NCBI GenBank assembly: GCA_026705345.1
Contig: JAPPAV010000119.1
Location: 1 to 53,469 of the forward strand
Origin: Gammaproteobacteria bacterium
GTDB taxonomy: Bacteria; Pseudomonadota; Gammaproteobacteria; Pseudomonadales; Azotimanducaceae
Length of the DNA stretch: 53,469 nucleotides
Direction: 5' to 3'
Shown: piece after piece, positions 15,801 to 25,277 of the stretch
How the letters are laid out: each line of letters begins with the position of its first letter
How positions within the stretch are numbered: the first letter of the stretch is position 1
The notes under the pieces: model-generated
Database searches by the model: none
Told to the model about the DNA's origin: nothing
Seen by the model: the letters and a program-made list of their open reading frames with translations, nothing else
Translations under genes and position numbers: made by a program

Positions 15801-16691
15801 CTACGGTGCCGCAAGCCGCAGCGACTCCACGTGGTGGTCGAACCAGATGTCGCGGTAACGGTCGATGATGGGTTTCTTGGCGTGTCCGTGCCCCTCGATC
15901 TCGAGGTACGTGTGGTCCACGCCGGCGTCCAATAGAGCGCCGTGGAAGTCGCGGATGGTCGGAAGGTGGCCCGTGTCCTGCGTCCCGCACCAGATCTGGA
16001 TGCGTAGCTTGCCCTTGATGCCGGCGAGGTTCTTCCTGAGAAGTTCGAACGCGTCGTTGTCGATGTAGGCCTGCTTGTCGGGACCCAGGTAGTTGTTGGG
16101 GTACGTGTCCGGCTTGGTGGGGTCGAAGTTCTCGGCGGTCCGGGGTACGTTGCCGGCGAAGTTGAACAGCGAACAGAACAGGGTCGGGTATTTCATCGCG
16201 AGTCGGGTCGCGCCGCGGCCGCCCATGCTGTGTCCTTCGATGCATCGGCCCTTGCGATCGGCGATCGTGCGATAGTTGCCGTCTATGTGTGGAATCAACT
16301 CGCGGATGATCAGGGTCTCGCCCAGGAAGCGCCCGTCGTGGGAGTCCTTGAAGAAGGTACGCTTGCCGCCGTTGGGCATGACCGCGATCATCGGTGGCCA
16401 ACGCCCGCCGCGTATTCCCGCATCGAGGACCGCGACCTCGTCGAAGCCGTGTAGTTCGTTGCCGTTGGCGCCATGCAGGTTGTAGATCACCGGGTAGCGC
16501 CCGTCGGCGTTGGTTTCGTAGCCGGGCGGGAGGTAGATGCAGTACCCCACGTCGGTTTCGTGCCCCTCGGAGTGGAACGTCCGATGTGCTACCCCGCGCG
16601 GCAAAGCGCCGGGGTTGGGCTTGTTGACCCAGACGGCGGAAGGGCCTTGTGACAGGGCGGACTCTGGTGGCTTCGGTGTGTCGGCACTCAT
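15801..16691 (-). CDS. Alpha/beta hydrolase, putative esterase (esterase D/feruloyl esterase-like)
   Basis: This 296-residue protein has the fold and motifs of the putative-esterase family. The nucleophile elbow is GHSMGG, the oxyanion strand region is YPVIYNLHGANG, and the C-terminal WCGTQDTGH and IEGHGH segments carry the probable acid and His. No signal peptide is evident, so it is probably cytoplasmic. ATG 16691 is chosen because the homologous region starts soon after; an in-frame start at 16736 would overlap the divergent gene. Its start is only 11 bases from that of the YejA-like gene. Confidence 0.88.
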   Translation of the reverse strand: MSADTPKPPESALSQGPSAVWVNKPNPGALPRGVAHRTFHSEGHETDVGYCIYLPPGYETNADGRYPVIYNLHGANGNELHGFDEVAVLDAGIRGGRWPPMIAVMPNGGKRTFFKDSHDGRFLGETLIIRELIPHIDGNYRTIADRKGRCIEGHSMGGRGATRLAMKYPTLFCSLFNFAGNVPRTAENFDPTKPDTYPNNYLGPDKQAYIDNDAFELLRKNLAGIKGKLRIQIWCGTQDTGHLPTIRDFHGALLDAGVDHTYLEIEGHGHAKKPIIDRYRDIWFDHHVESLRLAAP

Positions 16692-16702
16692 GGCTGGGAA
16701 GA

Positions 16703-18526
16703 ATGATAGACCGGCGCGCGGCGACACTCGCCTCACTTCTTCTGGCGTCCATGTGTCTCGCCGAACAACCGCCGTACCAGCACGGCATTTCCCTGTTGCA
16801 CGAGTTGAAGTACCCCGCCGACTTCCCGCACTTCGACTACGCCAACCCGTCGGCGCCGAAAGGCGGCAGCCTGACCCTCTCGACGACCTGGCCGGTCCGA
16901 AATTTCTCGGGCGCCTGGGGCACCGGCGTTTCCAATGCCAGCGGCTTGGAGCGAACCATGGACCGGTTGTTCGTCCGCTCGGCAGACGAGCCCTCGGCCC
17001 TGTACGGTCTTCTGGTGGACGGCGTGGCGCTTTCCGAAGACAGGAAGTCGCTCTACCTCCGGTTGCACGAGGCGGCCCGCTGGCACGACGGCGTGCCCGT
17101 CACGACCCGGGATGTGAGCTTCTCCTACGACGTGATGGAGGACACGTCGCTGGCTGGAAAGGTCTACCTGCGTTCCTGGATCGAGTCGTTCGAGGTCGTG
17201 AACGACCGGGAACTGGTGATTCATCACCGCGACGTCTTCACCCATTCGAACCTGCTGGCATTGACCACGTTTCCCATGCGCCCGGCGCACTACTACGCCG
17301 ACCGGGATCCGGGACAGGTGACGTTGGAGCCGCCGCTGGTCAGTGGTCCCTATCGCATCGCCGAGTTCAGTCGCAACTACGTGGCGTACGAACGCGTCCC
17401 CGACTATTGGGCCCGCGACCTCCCCGTCAACCTCGGACGCCACAACTTCGACGCGATCCGCTACGACGTGTACCGCGATGCCACGGTGGCGAGGGAGGCA
17501 TTCCGCAAGGGACTTCTCGACATCTTTTTCGAGACCGACGTGCGCTACTGGCATACCGCATACGACACGCCGGCGCAGAACGCCCCTCGGTTGCTAAGGG
17601 ACACGCGCCGGGTCGGCAAGGCCATTGGCCAGGAGCGCGCGCTGACCTTCAATCTCAACCGCGCGATGTTCCGTGACGCACGGGTCCGCGAGGCGCTGAC
17701 GCTGGCCTTCGACTTCGAGTGGCAGAATCGCGTGTTCCACTACGACACCCAGTACCGGGCGCTGAGCTACTTCGCCGGCTCGCCGATGGCCGCCCGGGGA
17801 TTGCCCACGGAGGAAGAGATCGCGTTGCTCGCCCCGTATCGCGATCAACTACCCGAGCGCGTGTTCACCGACGTGTTCCAGCTACCCGTGTCCTTCGGGC
17901 GGGGAGCCAATCGGGCGGCGCTTCAGCGAGCCCGGCAGCTCCTGGCCGATGCCGGGTGGACGCTCGTGGATGGACGACTGGAGAATCCGGACCGGGAGCC
18001 GTTCACCTTCGAGATCGCGACCCAGAATGCCTGGGCCAAGCGGTTGTTGCTTCCGTTTGTCGATTCGCTCGCGAGTCTTGGGATCGAAGCTCGCTTGCGG
18101 CTGCTCGACAACGTTACGGCGGTCAGATTCAAGCGCGAACGCCGATTCGACATGTACTTCCGGGGTCTCGACTTCCTGAACCCGCCCCTGGCCCAGTTGG
18201 TTACCTACTTCGGTTCGGCGAACGCGGAGGCGGGGATGGGCGGCAATCTGGCGGGAATTCGCGACCCGGTCGTCGACGACCTCGTCGAACTCGCCCAGCG
18301 GGCGCCGACCATGGCGGCCGCGACGACGATCTGTCGGGCGTTGGACCGCGTGCTGCTATGGGGCTTCTATCACATTCCTCTGAACATGCCGGAGGAGGAA
18401 CGGTTCCTTTACTGGGACAAGTTCGGCCGCGCCGACGAAACCGTCGCGGCGTACGAATACCTCGATGGGGGCTTGGCGCGCGTCATCGACAGTTGGTGGA
18501 GGAGGGACGCTGGGCCCGACCACTGA
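16703..18526 (+). CDS. ABC transporter substrate-binding protein, family 5 (YejA-like)
   Basis: This is a 607-residue periplasmic binding protein of the oligopeptide/nickel (SBP_bac_5) class. A signal peptide (MIDRRAATLASLLLASMCLA) is followed by the YejA signature HGISLLHELKYP then FDYANPSAPKGG. YejA works with YejB, YejE and YejF in peptide or microcin C uptake. No permease or ATPase gene is in the window, so its transporter is elsewhere or lost. ATG 16703 starts the signal peptide; an upstream in-frame ATG at 16649 would add a non-hydrophobic extension. Confidence 0.9.
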   Translation: MIDRRAATLASLLLASMCLAEQPPYQHGISLLHELKYPADFPHFDYANPSAPKGGSLTLSTTWPVRNFSGAWGTGVSNASGLERTMDRLFVRSADEPSALYGLLVDGVALSEDRKSLYLRLHEAARWHDGVPVTTRDVSFSYDVMEDTSLAGKVYLRSWIESFEVVNDRELVIHHRDVFTHSNLLALTTFPMRPAHYYADRDPGQVTLEPPLVSGPYRIAEFSRNYVAYERVPDYWARDLPVNLGRHNFDAIRYDVYRDATVAREAFRKGLLDIFFETDVRYWHTAYDTPAQNAPRLLRDTRRVGKAIGQERALTFNLNRAMFRDARVREALTLAFDFEWQNRVFHYDTQYRALSYFAGSPMAARGLPTEEEIALLAPYRDQLPERVFTDVFQLPVSFGRGANRAALQRARQLLADAGWTLVDGRLENPDREPFTFEIATQNAWAKRLLLPFVDSLASLGIEARLRLLDNVTAVRFKRERRFDMYFRGLDFLNPPLAQLVTYFGSANAEAGMGGNLAGIRDPVVDDLVELAQRAPTMAAATTICRALDRVLLWGFYHIPLNMPEEERFLYWDKFGRADETVAAYEYLDGGLARVIDSWWRRDAGPDH

Positions 18527-18653
18527 CGGATTCCGACCGGTGGTTGGCGTGCACGGTGGACGCCGAGAATTGGAACTGAGACACTGCGGCCAGGCGTTGA
18601 CACCCCGTCGGCGAACTCATTAGATGATTCTCGGGGCAGTGGGCACGGCGACA

Positions 18654-18905
18654 ATGACCAATATGGACGAGCTAGCGGACACCGTTTCAAAGGCACTGGT
18701 GCCTATTGGACAACGGCTTGCGCGCATCGAAAGACGGATCGAGAGCGTCGATCACCATCTGCGGAGCATTGAGCAACGGCTAACTAGCGTGCAGCAACGG
18801 GTGACGGGTGCCCAGGACCGCATCGACAACGTTCAAATGCGCCTCGACAACCTCGCCAATGACCTTGCGTCACGCGGCGAAGATGCCGGCCAGGAGACCG
18901 AGTAG
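18654..18905 (+). CDS. Small coiled-coil protein of unknown function
   Basis: This 83-residue protein is almost entirely one amphipathic helix with repeating heptads (RLARIERRIESVDHHLRSIE, then QRLTSVQQRV), and would form a coiled-coil oligomer in the cytoplasm. There is no signal peptide or membrane segment. The start could be ATG 18624, 18654 or 18663; 18654 is chosen as MTNMDELAD reads as a natural N-terminus. The function is not recognised. Confidence 0.55.
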   Translation: MTNMDELADTVSKALVPIGQRLARIERRIESVDHHLRSIEQRLTSVQQRVTGAQDRIDNVQMRLDNLANDLASRGEDAGQETE

Positions 18906-18989
18906 ACGCGAAACACCGCTAGAGGATGGATGTAGCGAAAGCGGCTGTACCGGCATGGGTGGGGTGTCCAACCGGACGCGAATCCGGGA

Positions 18990-19829
18990 TCAGAACGCTT
19001 TGTCCGTTAGCCCGACTTCGTAGGCCTCCAGTCCACTCGTCAGGACGGTATCGATCAAGGTTCGAGACCCGGCCAGGTAGTTGGAGTGGCCGCTGTAAAG
19101 GGTCGCCAGGAACCACTGGCGTGCCACAGGCCAGACGATCTGCGGAACGTGCATGTCCCGTTCGAACGTGCACGGCTGTCGGAGCCATTCGGCGATGTCG
19201 CAGAAGCGTGCGCGCCAAACAAAGTAGCTCCAACCTCGAGTGGCGAGCCGTACATCGCTGTCCCAGCCGCTGCTCCCTCCCTCCCACTGCCCGGATAGGC
19301 AGCGGTCCTTCGGGTCGGTCTCACTGGAGAGTATCCGGAACAGCCGATCGGCAACAAACGGCTCGATGTTGCATTCACTGGGGCCCCAGCTCCAGGCTTG
19401 GTCCGCACTGGCGGCGCGATAACCGTCGCTGGGCCCGCAAATCTCCCCCGAGCCGGTGTCGTGGGTCATGCGCAGTCCATTCGCCTCGGCGATTTCGGAG
19501 TTTCGAACCGGTTTCGCCCAGACGTCCGGATCGTCGTCGCCGGGGTCGGATCTCTGGCGGACCGCTCCTTCGGTCCCTTCGGCGACGATCTTCCAGAAAG
19601 GATTCGGCAGCCGGACATAGGCCTCGAACCCGACCGGCAGAAAGTCTCCCACCGTCCAGCTCCCGCCGTTGATGACTATCCCGTCCACATCCGTCTGCTC
19701 CGCCCGGCGATAGAAAGCCGGCAACTCGCTCTTGCGCATCTCCCTGCGTAGCTCTCGCTCCGCTTGCCAGAGCCGGTACCGCATGAGCAGGTGATCCTTC
19801 AATGTCATGCGCTGAGACGGGCCCGCCAT
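18990..19829 (-). CDS. Conserved-looking hypothetical protein, unrecognised
   Basis: I do not recognise this 279-residue protein. It is soluble, rich in Trp and charged residues, and has no signal peptide. Visible features are an N-terminal basic helix (YRLWQAERELRREMRKSE), a segment IVINGGSWTVGDFLP that looks like a beta-rich core, a region with several acidic residues (RSDPGDDDPD) and a C-terminal helical part (WPVARQWFLATLYSGHSNYL). ATG 19829 is chosen as start; the frame is open to 19907. Its length and protein-like composition argue that it is real. Confidence 0.6.
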   Translation of the reverse strand: MAGPSQRMTLKDHLLMRYRLWQAERELRREMRKSELPAFYRRAEQTDVDGIVINGGSWTVGDFLPVGFEAYVRLPNPFWKIVAEGTEGAVRQRSDPGDDDPDVWAKPVRNSEIAEANGLRMTHDTGSGEICGPSDGYRAASADQAWSWGPSECNIEPFVADRLFRILSSETDPKDRCLSGQWEGGSSGWDSDVRLATRGWSYFVWRARFCDIAEWLRQPCTFERDMHVPQIVWPVARQWFLATLYSGHSNYLAGSRTLIDTVLTSGLEAYEVGLTDKAF

Positions 19830-20082
19830 GTATACGATCGTCGACTCGTGCCGATGGGTACGCCTGCGAAAGCGCCACCAGTCGCGTCGGTATCCTCCCC
19901 GCCTCATCGCTCTCTTGTCCCCCAGCAGCGCCGACCGAGATCCATGATCGGCGCATGGCCGTCACCATTCAACGGCACTGACTTGGCATGCGGCGGCGCA
20001 TGCTCCTGCGCCTAGGCTAGACTTCCTCGCCGCAACGACCTGCTATGGCCGGACCGCGATTGCGGCCGGGAAGACCGAACCA

Positions 20083-21360
20083 ATGCTTGAACTGGGCGTG
20101 ATCGCGGACGACCTCACGGGGGGCGTGAAGGTGGCCAGCCTCCTGGAGGAGGATGGCGTTCGATGCCCGGTGGTGACCTCCGTCGAGGCGTTGGAAGCGC
20201 TCGACGACGAGGTCCAGGCCGTGGTCGTGGGGCGGAAGCTGCTATCCCGGCCCGCCGATGAAGCTGTCGCCGATGCGATCCACAGCGCCGAGTCGCTTCT
20301 CGCGCGGGGTGCGAAACAGATCTACTACAAGTACAGCGCCCTGTTTTCGTCGACGGCACGGGGCAACATCGGCCCGGTCGCCGAGGCGCTGATGGAGCTC
20401 ACCCAGACCGACCGCGTTCTGTTTTGTCCCGGGCGTCCCGAACGAGATGCCATGGTCTACCGGGGGCGGTTGTTCCTCGGCTCGAACATGCTGCACGAAA
20501 CACCCAGGCGGTTTGATCCCGTGACCCCCATGACCAACTCGAACCTGGTGGAGGTGCTGCAATCCCAGAGTCGCCTCGAGGTGGGTCTCGTGGACCACGA
20601 TACGATGCGGACGGGCAGGGCGGCCTGCGAACGCTTCCTCGCCGAGCAATCCGCAGCCGGCGTGCGGTTCTTTATTGTCGATGTCATCGATCCGCCCGAT
20701 CTCGACCGTGTCGCGGACCTCGTTCGCCATTGCCCCTTGACCACTGGGTCTGACGACCTCCCCGTCGCGCTTTCGCGTGGTTGGCCGGAACGCAACATCG
20801 CCGAGCCACGGACGTTGTTGCCCCCCGCACCGGGTCACGCCGTGGTGATCTCGGGGAGTTGTACGCCGAAGACTTCTCGTCAGTTGTCCCGGTTCGAAGG
20901 TACGCGCCCGGTGTTCCGGGTCGACCTGGTGGAAGCGGCCCGCGACGAGGGTCTCCTCGATCGGGTCGTGGAGTGGGCCCGCGGCCGGTTGGCACGGGGT
21001 CCCCTGGGTATCGCCACCACCACGGACGCCCAAGGCGTCAAGCGCGCGCAGGCGGAACTGGGTCGGGAAGGCGCCTCGGCGCTCGCTGACGACCTGCTTG
21101 GCCGGGCGTCGCGTGAACTCTACGGGCTTGGCGTGCGCAAATTCGTCGTGGCCGGCGGCGAGACCTCCGGCGCGGTGATAAAGTCGTTGGGCTTGGAGCA
21201 CCTCGAAGTCGGAGCGCACGACGATCTGCTGGGCGGATACTGTCACCGAGCCGGTGACGATCCGGTGTCGCTGGTCGTCAAGTCGGGCAGCGCCGGCGAA
21301 GACGACTTCATTGACAAGGCCCTCGAACGGATGTGGATGGCGGACGCCGCATCCGTCTGA
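20083..21360 (+). CDS. otnK: Four-carbon acid sugar kinase (DUF1537/OtnK family), copy 2
   Basis: This 425-residue paralogue of the kinase at 8258 has the same layout: LGVIADDLTGG at residues 4-14, IYYKYSALFSST and GNIGPVAEALM in the acid-sugar domain, and KFVVAGGETSG with GGYCHRAGDDP in the nucleotide domain. By family it phosphorylates a 3-oxo-tetronate or a related acid sugar. It heads a six-gene operon ending at 26045; the aldolase follows after 20 bases. Differences from copy 1 in the substrate domain suggest either a different stereoisomer or redundancy. Confidence 0.9.
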   Translation: MLELGVIADDLTGGVKVASLLEEDGVRCPVVTSVEALEALDDEVQAVVVGRKLLSRPADEAVADAIHSAESLLARGAKQIYYKYSALFSSTARGNIGPVAEALMELTQTDRVLFCPGRPERDAMVYRGRLFLGSNMLHETPRRFDPVTPMTNSNLVEVLQSQSRLEVGLVDHDTMRTGRAACERFLAEQSAAGVRFFIVDVIDPPDLDRVADLVRHCPLTTGSDDLPVALSRGWPERNIAEPRTLLPPAPGHAVVISGSCTPKTSRQLSRFEGTRPVFRVDLVEAARDEGLLDRVVEWARGRLARGPLGIATTTDAQGVKRAQAELGREGASALADDLLGRASRELYGLGVRKFVVAGGETSGAVIKSLGLEHLEVGAHDDLLGGYCHRAGDDPVSLVVKSGSAGEDDFIDKALERMWMADAASV

Positions 21361-21380
21361 TCGCGACACAGGAGACCAAA

Positions 21381-22037
21381 GTGGCAGGTACCACCGACGA
21401 AGCCGAATTGCGCGAACAGTTGGTCGCGAGCTACAAACGGGTCGAAGCCATCGGCTTAAACGAGATGTCGTCCGGCAACTTGAGCGTCCGGTTCGGCAAC
21501 GGGATGCTGATTTCCCCGAACGGTGCCCGTGCGGACACGATCACCGTGGACGCCGTCGTCGAGACGTCGTTCGACGGCCAATGGCGCGGCGCGGGGAAGC
21601 CGTCCTCCGAGTGGCGCATGCACGCGGCGATCTACGAGCAGCACGCCGATGCCCACGCCGTGGTGCATACCCATTCGGACTATTGCGTTGCCGTGGCAAG
21701 CCACCTGACGCCGTTGCCGGGATTCCACTACCTGGTCGGCGTGTTCGGCGGCGACGACGTGCCTTGCGTACCGTACTCCACCTTCGGGACACAGAGGCTC
21801 GCCGACGACGCGGCGGCGGCGCTCTGCGATCGAACGGCCTGCCTGCTCGGCAACCACGGCATGATCTGTCACGGGCCAACACTCAAGCGGGCCGTCAACC
21901 AGGCGCATCGCCTGGAGATCATGTGCCGTCAGTACGTCCTCGCGCGGCAGTTGGGCGAACCGGCGCGCCTAACGGACGCCGAGTGGCGGGAGTTCCACGG
22001 CAGGGACAAGGCGAGCATGTACGTCCAGAACGGCTGA
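21381..22037 (+). CDS. otnC: Class II aldolase, OtnC-like decarboxylase, copy 2
   Basis: This 218-residue class II aldolase/adducin protein is a paralogue of the gene at 9605. It keeps all four metal ligands: Glu77 (PSSEWRMH), His96 and His98 (VVHTHSDY) and His159 (GNHGMI). It should act on the product of the kinase encoded just upstream, giving dihydroxyacetone phosphate plus CO2 if it follows OtnC chemistry. GTG 21381 is chosen because AGGAG lies at 21370-21374; the frame is open upstream into the kinase gene. The dioxygenase gene follows after 13 bases. Confidence 0.9.
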   Translation: MAGTTDEAELREQLVASYKRVEAIGLNEMSSGNLSVRFGNGMLISPNGARADTITVDAVVETSFDGQWRGAGKPSSEWRMHAAIYEQHADAHAVVHTHSDYCVAVASHLTPLPGFHYLVGVFGGDDVPCVPYSTFGTQRLADDAAAALCDRTACLLGNHGMICHGPTLKRAVNQAHRLEIMCRQYVLARQLGEPARLTDAEWREFHGRDKASMYVQNG

Positions 22038-22050
22038 CGGGATCGAACGA

Positions 22051-23121
22051 GTGAAGCACCAGGCGGAGTTTCAAGAGCGCGTCGTCAGGTACGAGCGGCC
22101 GACGCATCACTATCTGTTTCTGATCGCCTCCGACGGGTCGATGCTGGCCCTCGACGACGTCGGTGCGCTCACGCTGTCCGACGAAGGCGACGACCGGGTG
22201 ATCTGGGATCGGACGCCGGGCGGGGTCAGGCACGTGGCAACCGGGACGGAGGTGGCGGGCAACGTCGATGCCGAGAACTGTACGTTGCGCATGGGAACGG
22301 AGGATGTGCCCTTCCGGATCGGCCACGGCCCCGAGCACCTGCCGAGCGTCTACCTCGAGCACTTGAAGCGGGAAGGCTGGGTATGCCTGACCAGTCTCTT
22401 GACGCCGGAAATCGTGGACGGCCTGCAACGGGTCGCGTGTACCGACGCCTACGAACACCTGGAGCCGAACCGCGACAGTCCCCGGGTCTGCCAGCACAGT
22501 GCGGTCGGCCAGGCCATCTGCGAACCCATATCGCTCTGGCTGATCCGGCAGTACGTGGGAACGCGGAATCTCCACCTCGGACATCCGCCGAACCCCATGT
22601 CGCTGGCCCCCTACGACGGTAAACGCACGCAGGGGTGGCATGCGGACATTCCGTATATTCCGTCGGCCGGCGGGAATCCGGTGGCGGATCGGGGCGGCCC
22701 CATCAAGGCAGTTCAGCGCAATGTCTGCGTCTCCGACTTCAGGAAAGAGAACGGCGCCACGGCGTACAAGCTGGGCTCGCATCGGGCCGAGACGAACCCG
22801 CCGCCCGAGTGGAATCCCGCACGTCACGGCGCCGATCCGGCGACGCGGCCCTATAGCGGTCCCGAGGCCGATGTGGTCGAGGCCCCCGCAGGCAGCATCG
22901 TTCTCTACGACGCGAGGACCTGGCATCGTGCGGGGTTCAACCAGACGAAGCACAAACGCGGCGCGATGCTGATGTCGTTTCAGGTCGCCGACGTCATCCC
23001 CAAGAGAGATACGAGGCCCACCTGCGGGCGACTTCACGAGAGCCCGGTCTATGAGGAACTCGACCGCCGGCAGCAGCGGGAGATCACCGAACTCCTGATG
23101 AATCAGCCCGACGCCGCGTAG
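22051..23121 (+). CDS. Phytanoyl-CoA dioxygenase (PhyH) family oxygenase, operon copy
   Basis: This is a 356-residue Fe(II)/2-oxoglutarate-type oxygenase. The first hundred residues form an extra N-terminal domain not typical of short PhyH proteins. The catalytic core follows, with His197-x-Asp199 (GWHADIPY), a distal His292 (RTWHRAGFNQ) and a nearby basic residue for 2-oxoglutarate. Such enzymes hydroxylate small molecules. Its place inside an acid-sugar operon suggests it prepares a substrate for the pathway, but no substrate can be named. GTG 22051 starts 13 bases after the aldolase stop. Confidence 0.88.
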   Translation: MKHQAEFQERVVRYERPTHHYLFLIASDGSMLALDDVGALTLSDEGDDRVIWDRTPGGVRHVATGTEVAGNVDAENCTLRMGTEDVPFRIGHGPEHLPSVYLEHLKREGWVCLTSLLTPEIVDGLQRVACTDAYEHLEPNRDSPRVCQHSAVGQAICEPISLWLIRQYVGTRNLHLGHPPNPMSLAPYDGKRTQGWHADIPYIPSAGGNPVADRGGPIKAVQRNVCVSDFRKENGATAYKLGSHRAETNPPPEWNPARHGADPATRPYSGPEADVVEAPAGSIVLYDARTWHRAGFNQTKHKRGAMLMSFQVADVIPKRDTRPTCGRLHESPVYEELDRRQQREITELLMNQPDAA

Positions 23122-23155
23122 CGCGGGCAGCCGAACACCACCCAAGAGCACCGTT

Positions 23156-24004
23156 ATGCAAGTAGGAATCATGTCGGGAACCTTCGCCCGACCGACACTC
23201 GGCGAGACGCTTGACGCGATCCTCGACCACGACATCCACCACGTTCAGTTCAACTGGGGTTCCGCCCACCCGTCCGGTCCGCTCCCCGAGGTGATCGACG
23301 CGATCTGTCCCGTGATCCGGGAAGAGACCGCCAAGCGCGACATCGTCATCGCCGCCGTGGCGGGGAATATCAACATGGCCGACACGAACCCCGAGAAACG
23401 CCAACAGGGGATCGACCGCCTGCGGATGGTGATCGGTGCCTGCGAATCCGTTGGCACGTCCGTGGTTGCGACCTGCACCGGTTCCCGCCATCCGGAGAGC
23501 ATGTGGCGGCATCATCCCGACAACGCATCGCCCGAAGCGTGGCGTGACGTCTGCGCAACCCTGGAACAGGTGTTGCCGACGGCAGAGGCGGCCGGCGTGA
23601 TGGTCGCTTTCGAACCGGAGATCAACAACGTCGCGAGCGATGCGAAGAGAAGCCGACGCCTGATCGACGAGATGGGTTCTCCGAACCTGAAGGTCGTGAT
23701 GGACGCCGCCAACATCTTCGGCAAGGACGACCTGCCGCGCATGGCGGAGGTGCTCGACGAGGCGTTCGACCTGCTCGGCGACCACGTCGCCATCGCCCAT
23801 GGCAAGGATCTCGATCACGGCGGTGACGCCGGGCACCTGGCGGCGGGTACCGGCAAGCTCGACTACGCCCGCTACGTGTCCCTGCTCTGCGGGTTGTCCT
23901 TCGATGTGCCGGTGATCCTGCACGGTCTGACCGAAGCCCAGGTGGACGACAGCGCCGGGATGCTCAGACGGCACGCGGCGGCCTATGAGGCGGCGAATCC
24001 GTGA
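23156..24004 (+). CDS. Sugar-phosphate isomerase/epimerase-like TIM barrel (hydroxypyruvate isomerase group)
   Basis: This 282-residue protein belongs to the AP-endonuclease-2-type TIM-barrel family, which includes xylose isomerase-like, hydroxypyruvate isomerase and OtnI enzymes. It has candidate metal ligands in VMVAFEPEINNV (Glu), LKVVMDAANIF (Asp), HVAIAHGKDLD (His, Asp) and a late His in VPVILHGLTE. In the acid-sugar pathway OtnI converts 2-oxo- to 3-oxo-tetronate, which is the job this neighbour could do; family membership alone does not prove it. It overlaps the next gene by four bases (GTGA). Confidence 0.85.
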   Translation: MQVGIMSGTFARPTLGETLDAILDHDIHHVQFNWGSAHPSGPLPEVIDAICPVIREETAKRDIVIAAVAGNINMADTNPEKRQQGIDRLRMVIGACESVGTSVVATCTGSRHPESMWRHHPDNASPEAWRDVCATLEQVLPTAEAAGVMVAFEPEINNVASDAKRSRRLIDEMGSPNLKVVMDAANIFGKDDLPRMAEVLDEAFDLLGDHVAIAHGKDLDHGGDAGHLAAGTGKLDYARYVSLLCGLSFDVPVILHGLTEAQVDDSAGMLRRHAAAYEAANP

Positions 24005-25248
24005 AGGCGAAGGTCGCCCTTCTCGGGTGTGGCAATCCGGCCCGGAAATGGCACTTGCCGACGCTCAGCGAGCTGTCCCGGCGCGGCGAGATCGACTTCG
24101 TCGCCTTGTGCGACATGGACGAGCGGCTTGCCACCGAGAACGGCGCGAAGTACGGCGTGCCGCACTACACCGATGTCGAGGAGATGCTCGAGAAGCACAA
24201 GGACATCCTCGTGGTGGACATCGTCACCGGCGACCCGACGCACCACCTACTCGCCGGGCTAGTCGCGGAGCACGGCAAGCACGTCATGGTGGAGAAGCCA
24301 ATGGCGCTGACCCTGCCGTGTTGCGACCACATCATCGACACCTGCCGTAGGAACGGCGTCCATTTCGAGGTGGCCGAGAACTACTTCCGGATGTCGAAAC
24401 AGCGGATGATCGTGAAACTCGTCGAAGCGGGCGTCCTCGGCGACATCGTGCGGGTCTATTTCGTCGAACCCAAGCGCCAGGTTCCATTCGAGCCGACGGT
24501 CACCCACAACGGCTTGAGCCGCCCGATCTCGGGTTTCGGTCGAACGTCGGGCATGTGCATGGACATGGGCGCGCACCGGTTGTCCCAGTTGCGGCTGTAC
24601 GTGCAGAGCGAGCCCACGCAGATCAGCGCGACCGTGCGGAAGTACATGTCGGATCCCAACCGGATCCATGAGGACTGGGCGCACGCGCTAATCGATTTCG
24701 GCAGCGGCGCGGTGGGGATCTACGAGACGTCCCGGCTCGGCGAGGCGCAGAAGTACTGCCAGATCACGGGGACGCTCGGCGGCATTTTGGACAACGACAC
24801 CTTCGGACCCGAGATCCCGTTGCGACTGCGCCTTGGCGACGATTGGGAAGACATCCCGGTCGAAACCGAACGCCGCCGGATCGACGGCGTCGATGTCCTG
24901 CAGCGCATCGTCGTCCATGCCGACACCCAGATCGTCTACGAGAATCCGTTCCGGGACTACGCCATCGACGACTGGTCGGTTGGCCATGCATCCGAGATCA
25001 TGTCGATCGCCAACGCGGCGCTCAACGACGAACCGGCGGAATATGGCATCGAAGGGCGCAAGGACGTCGAGATGGCCATGGCGATCTACGAGTCGTCCTT
25101 AAACGGCATGGCACCCGTTGCTTTGCCCTTAGCGGGGCTGACCACCTACGAGCAGATGGTGCACGAGGACTACCACGCGAAGTTCGGCCGACCGATCGGG
25201 CCTTTCTGGCAACCCTCGGCAAAGGGGGAGCGGACCGCCGTGGGCTAG
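24001..25248 (+). CDS. Gfo/Idh/MocA-family oxidoreductase
   Basis: This 415-residue NAD(P)-dependent oxidoreductase starts with the Rossmann motif VALLGCGNPA. It contains the family EKP motif (MVEKPMALT), whose Lys is catalytic, and a DMGAHRLSQLRLY segment carrying a probable catalytic His. Members oxidise or epimerise sugars, cyclitols and related polyols. Its GTG start overlaps the upstream stop by four bases, so it is translationally coupled to the isomerase. In this operon it may generate or interconvert a keto-sugar before the kinase step. Confidence 0.9.
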   Translation: MKAKVALLGCGNPARKWHLPTLSELSRRGEIDFVALCDMDERLATENGAKYGVPHYTDVEEMLEKHKDILVVDIVTGDPTHHLLAGLVAEHGKHVMVEKPMALTLPCCDHIIDTCRRNGVHFEVAENYFRMSKQRMIVKLVEAGVLGDIVRVYFVEPKRQVPFEPTVTHNGLSRPISGFGRTSGMCMDMGAHRLSQLRLYVQSEPTQISATVRKYMSDPNRIHEDWAHALIDFGSGAVGIYETSRLGEAQKYCQITGTLGGILDNDTFGPEIPLRLRLGDDWEDIPVETERRRIDGVDVLQRIVVHADTQIVYENPFRDYAIDDWSVGHASEIMSIANAALNDEPAEYGIEGRKDVEMAMAIYESSLNGMAPVALPLAGLTTYEQMVHEDYHAKFGRPIGPFWQPSAKGERTAVG

Positions 25249-25277
25249 GATGGCCCGGTTGGACTGGGAGAGTGACG

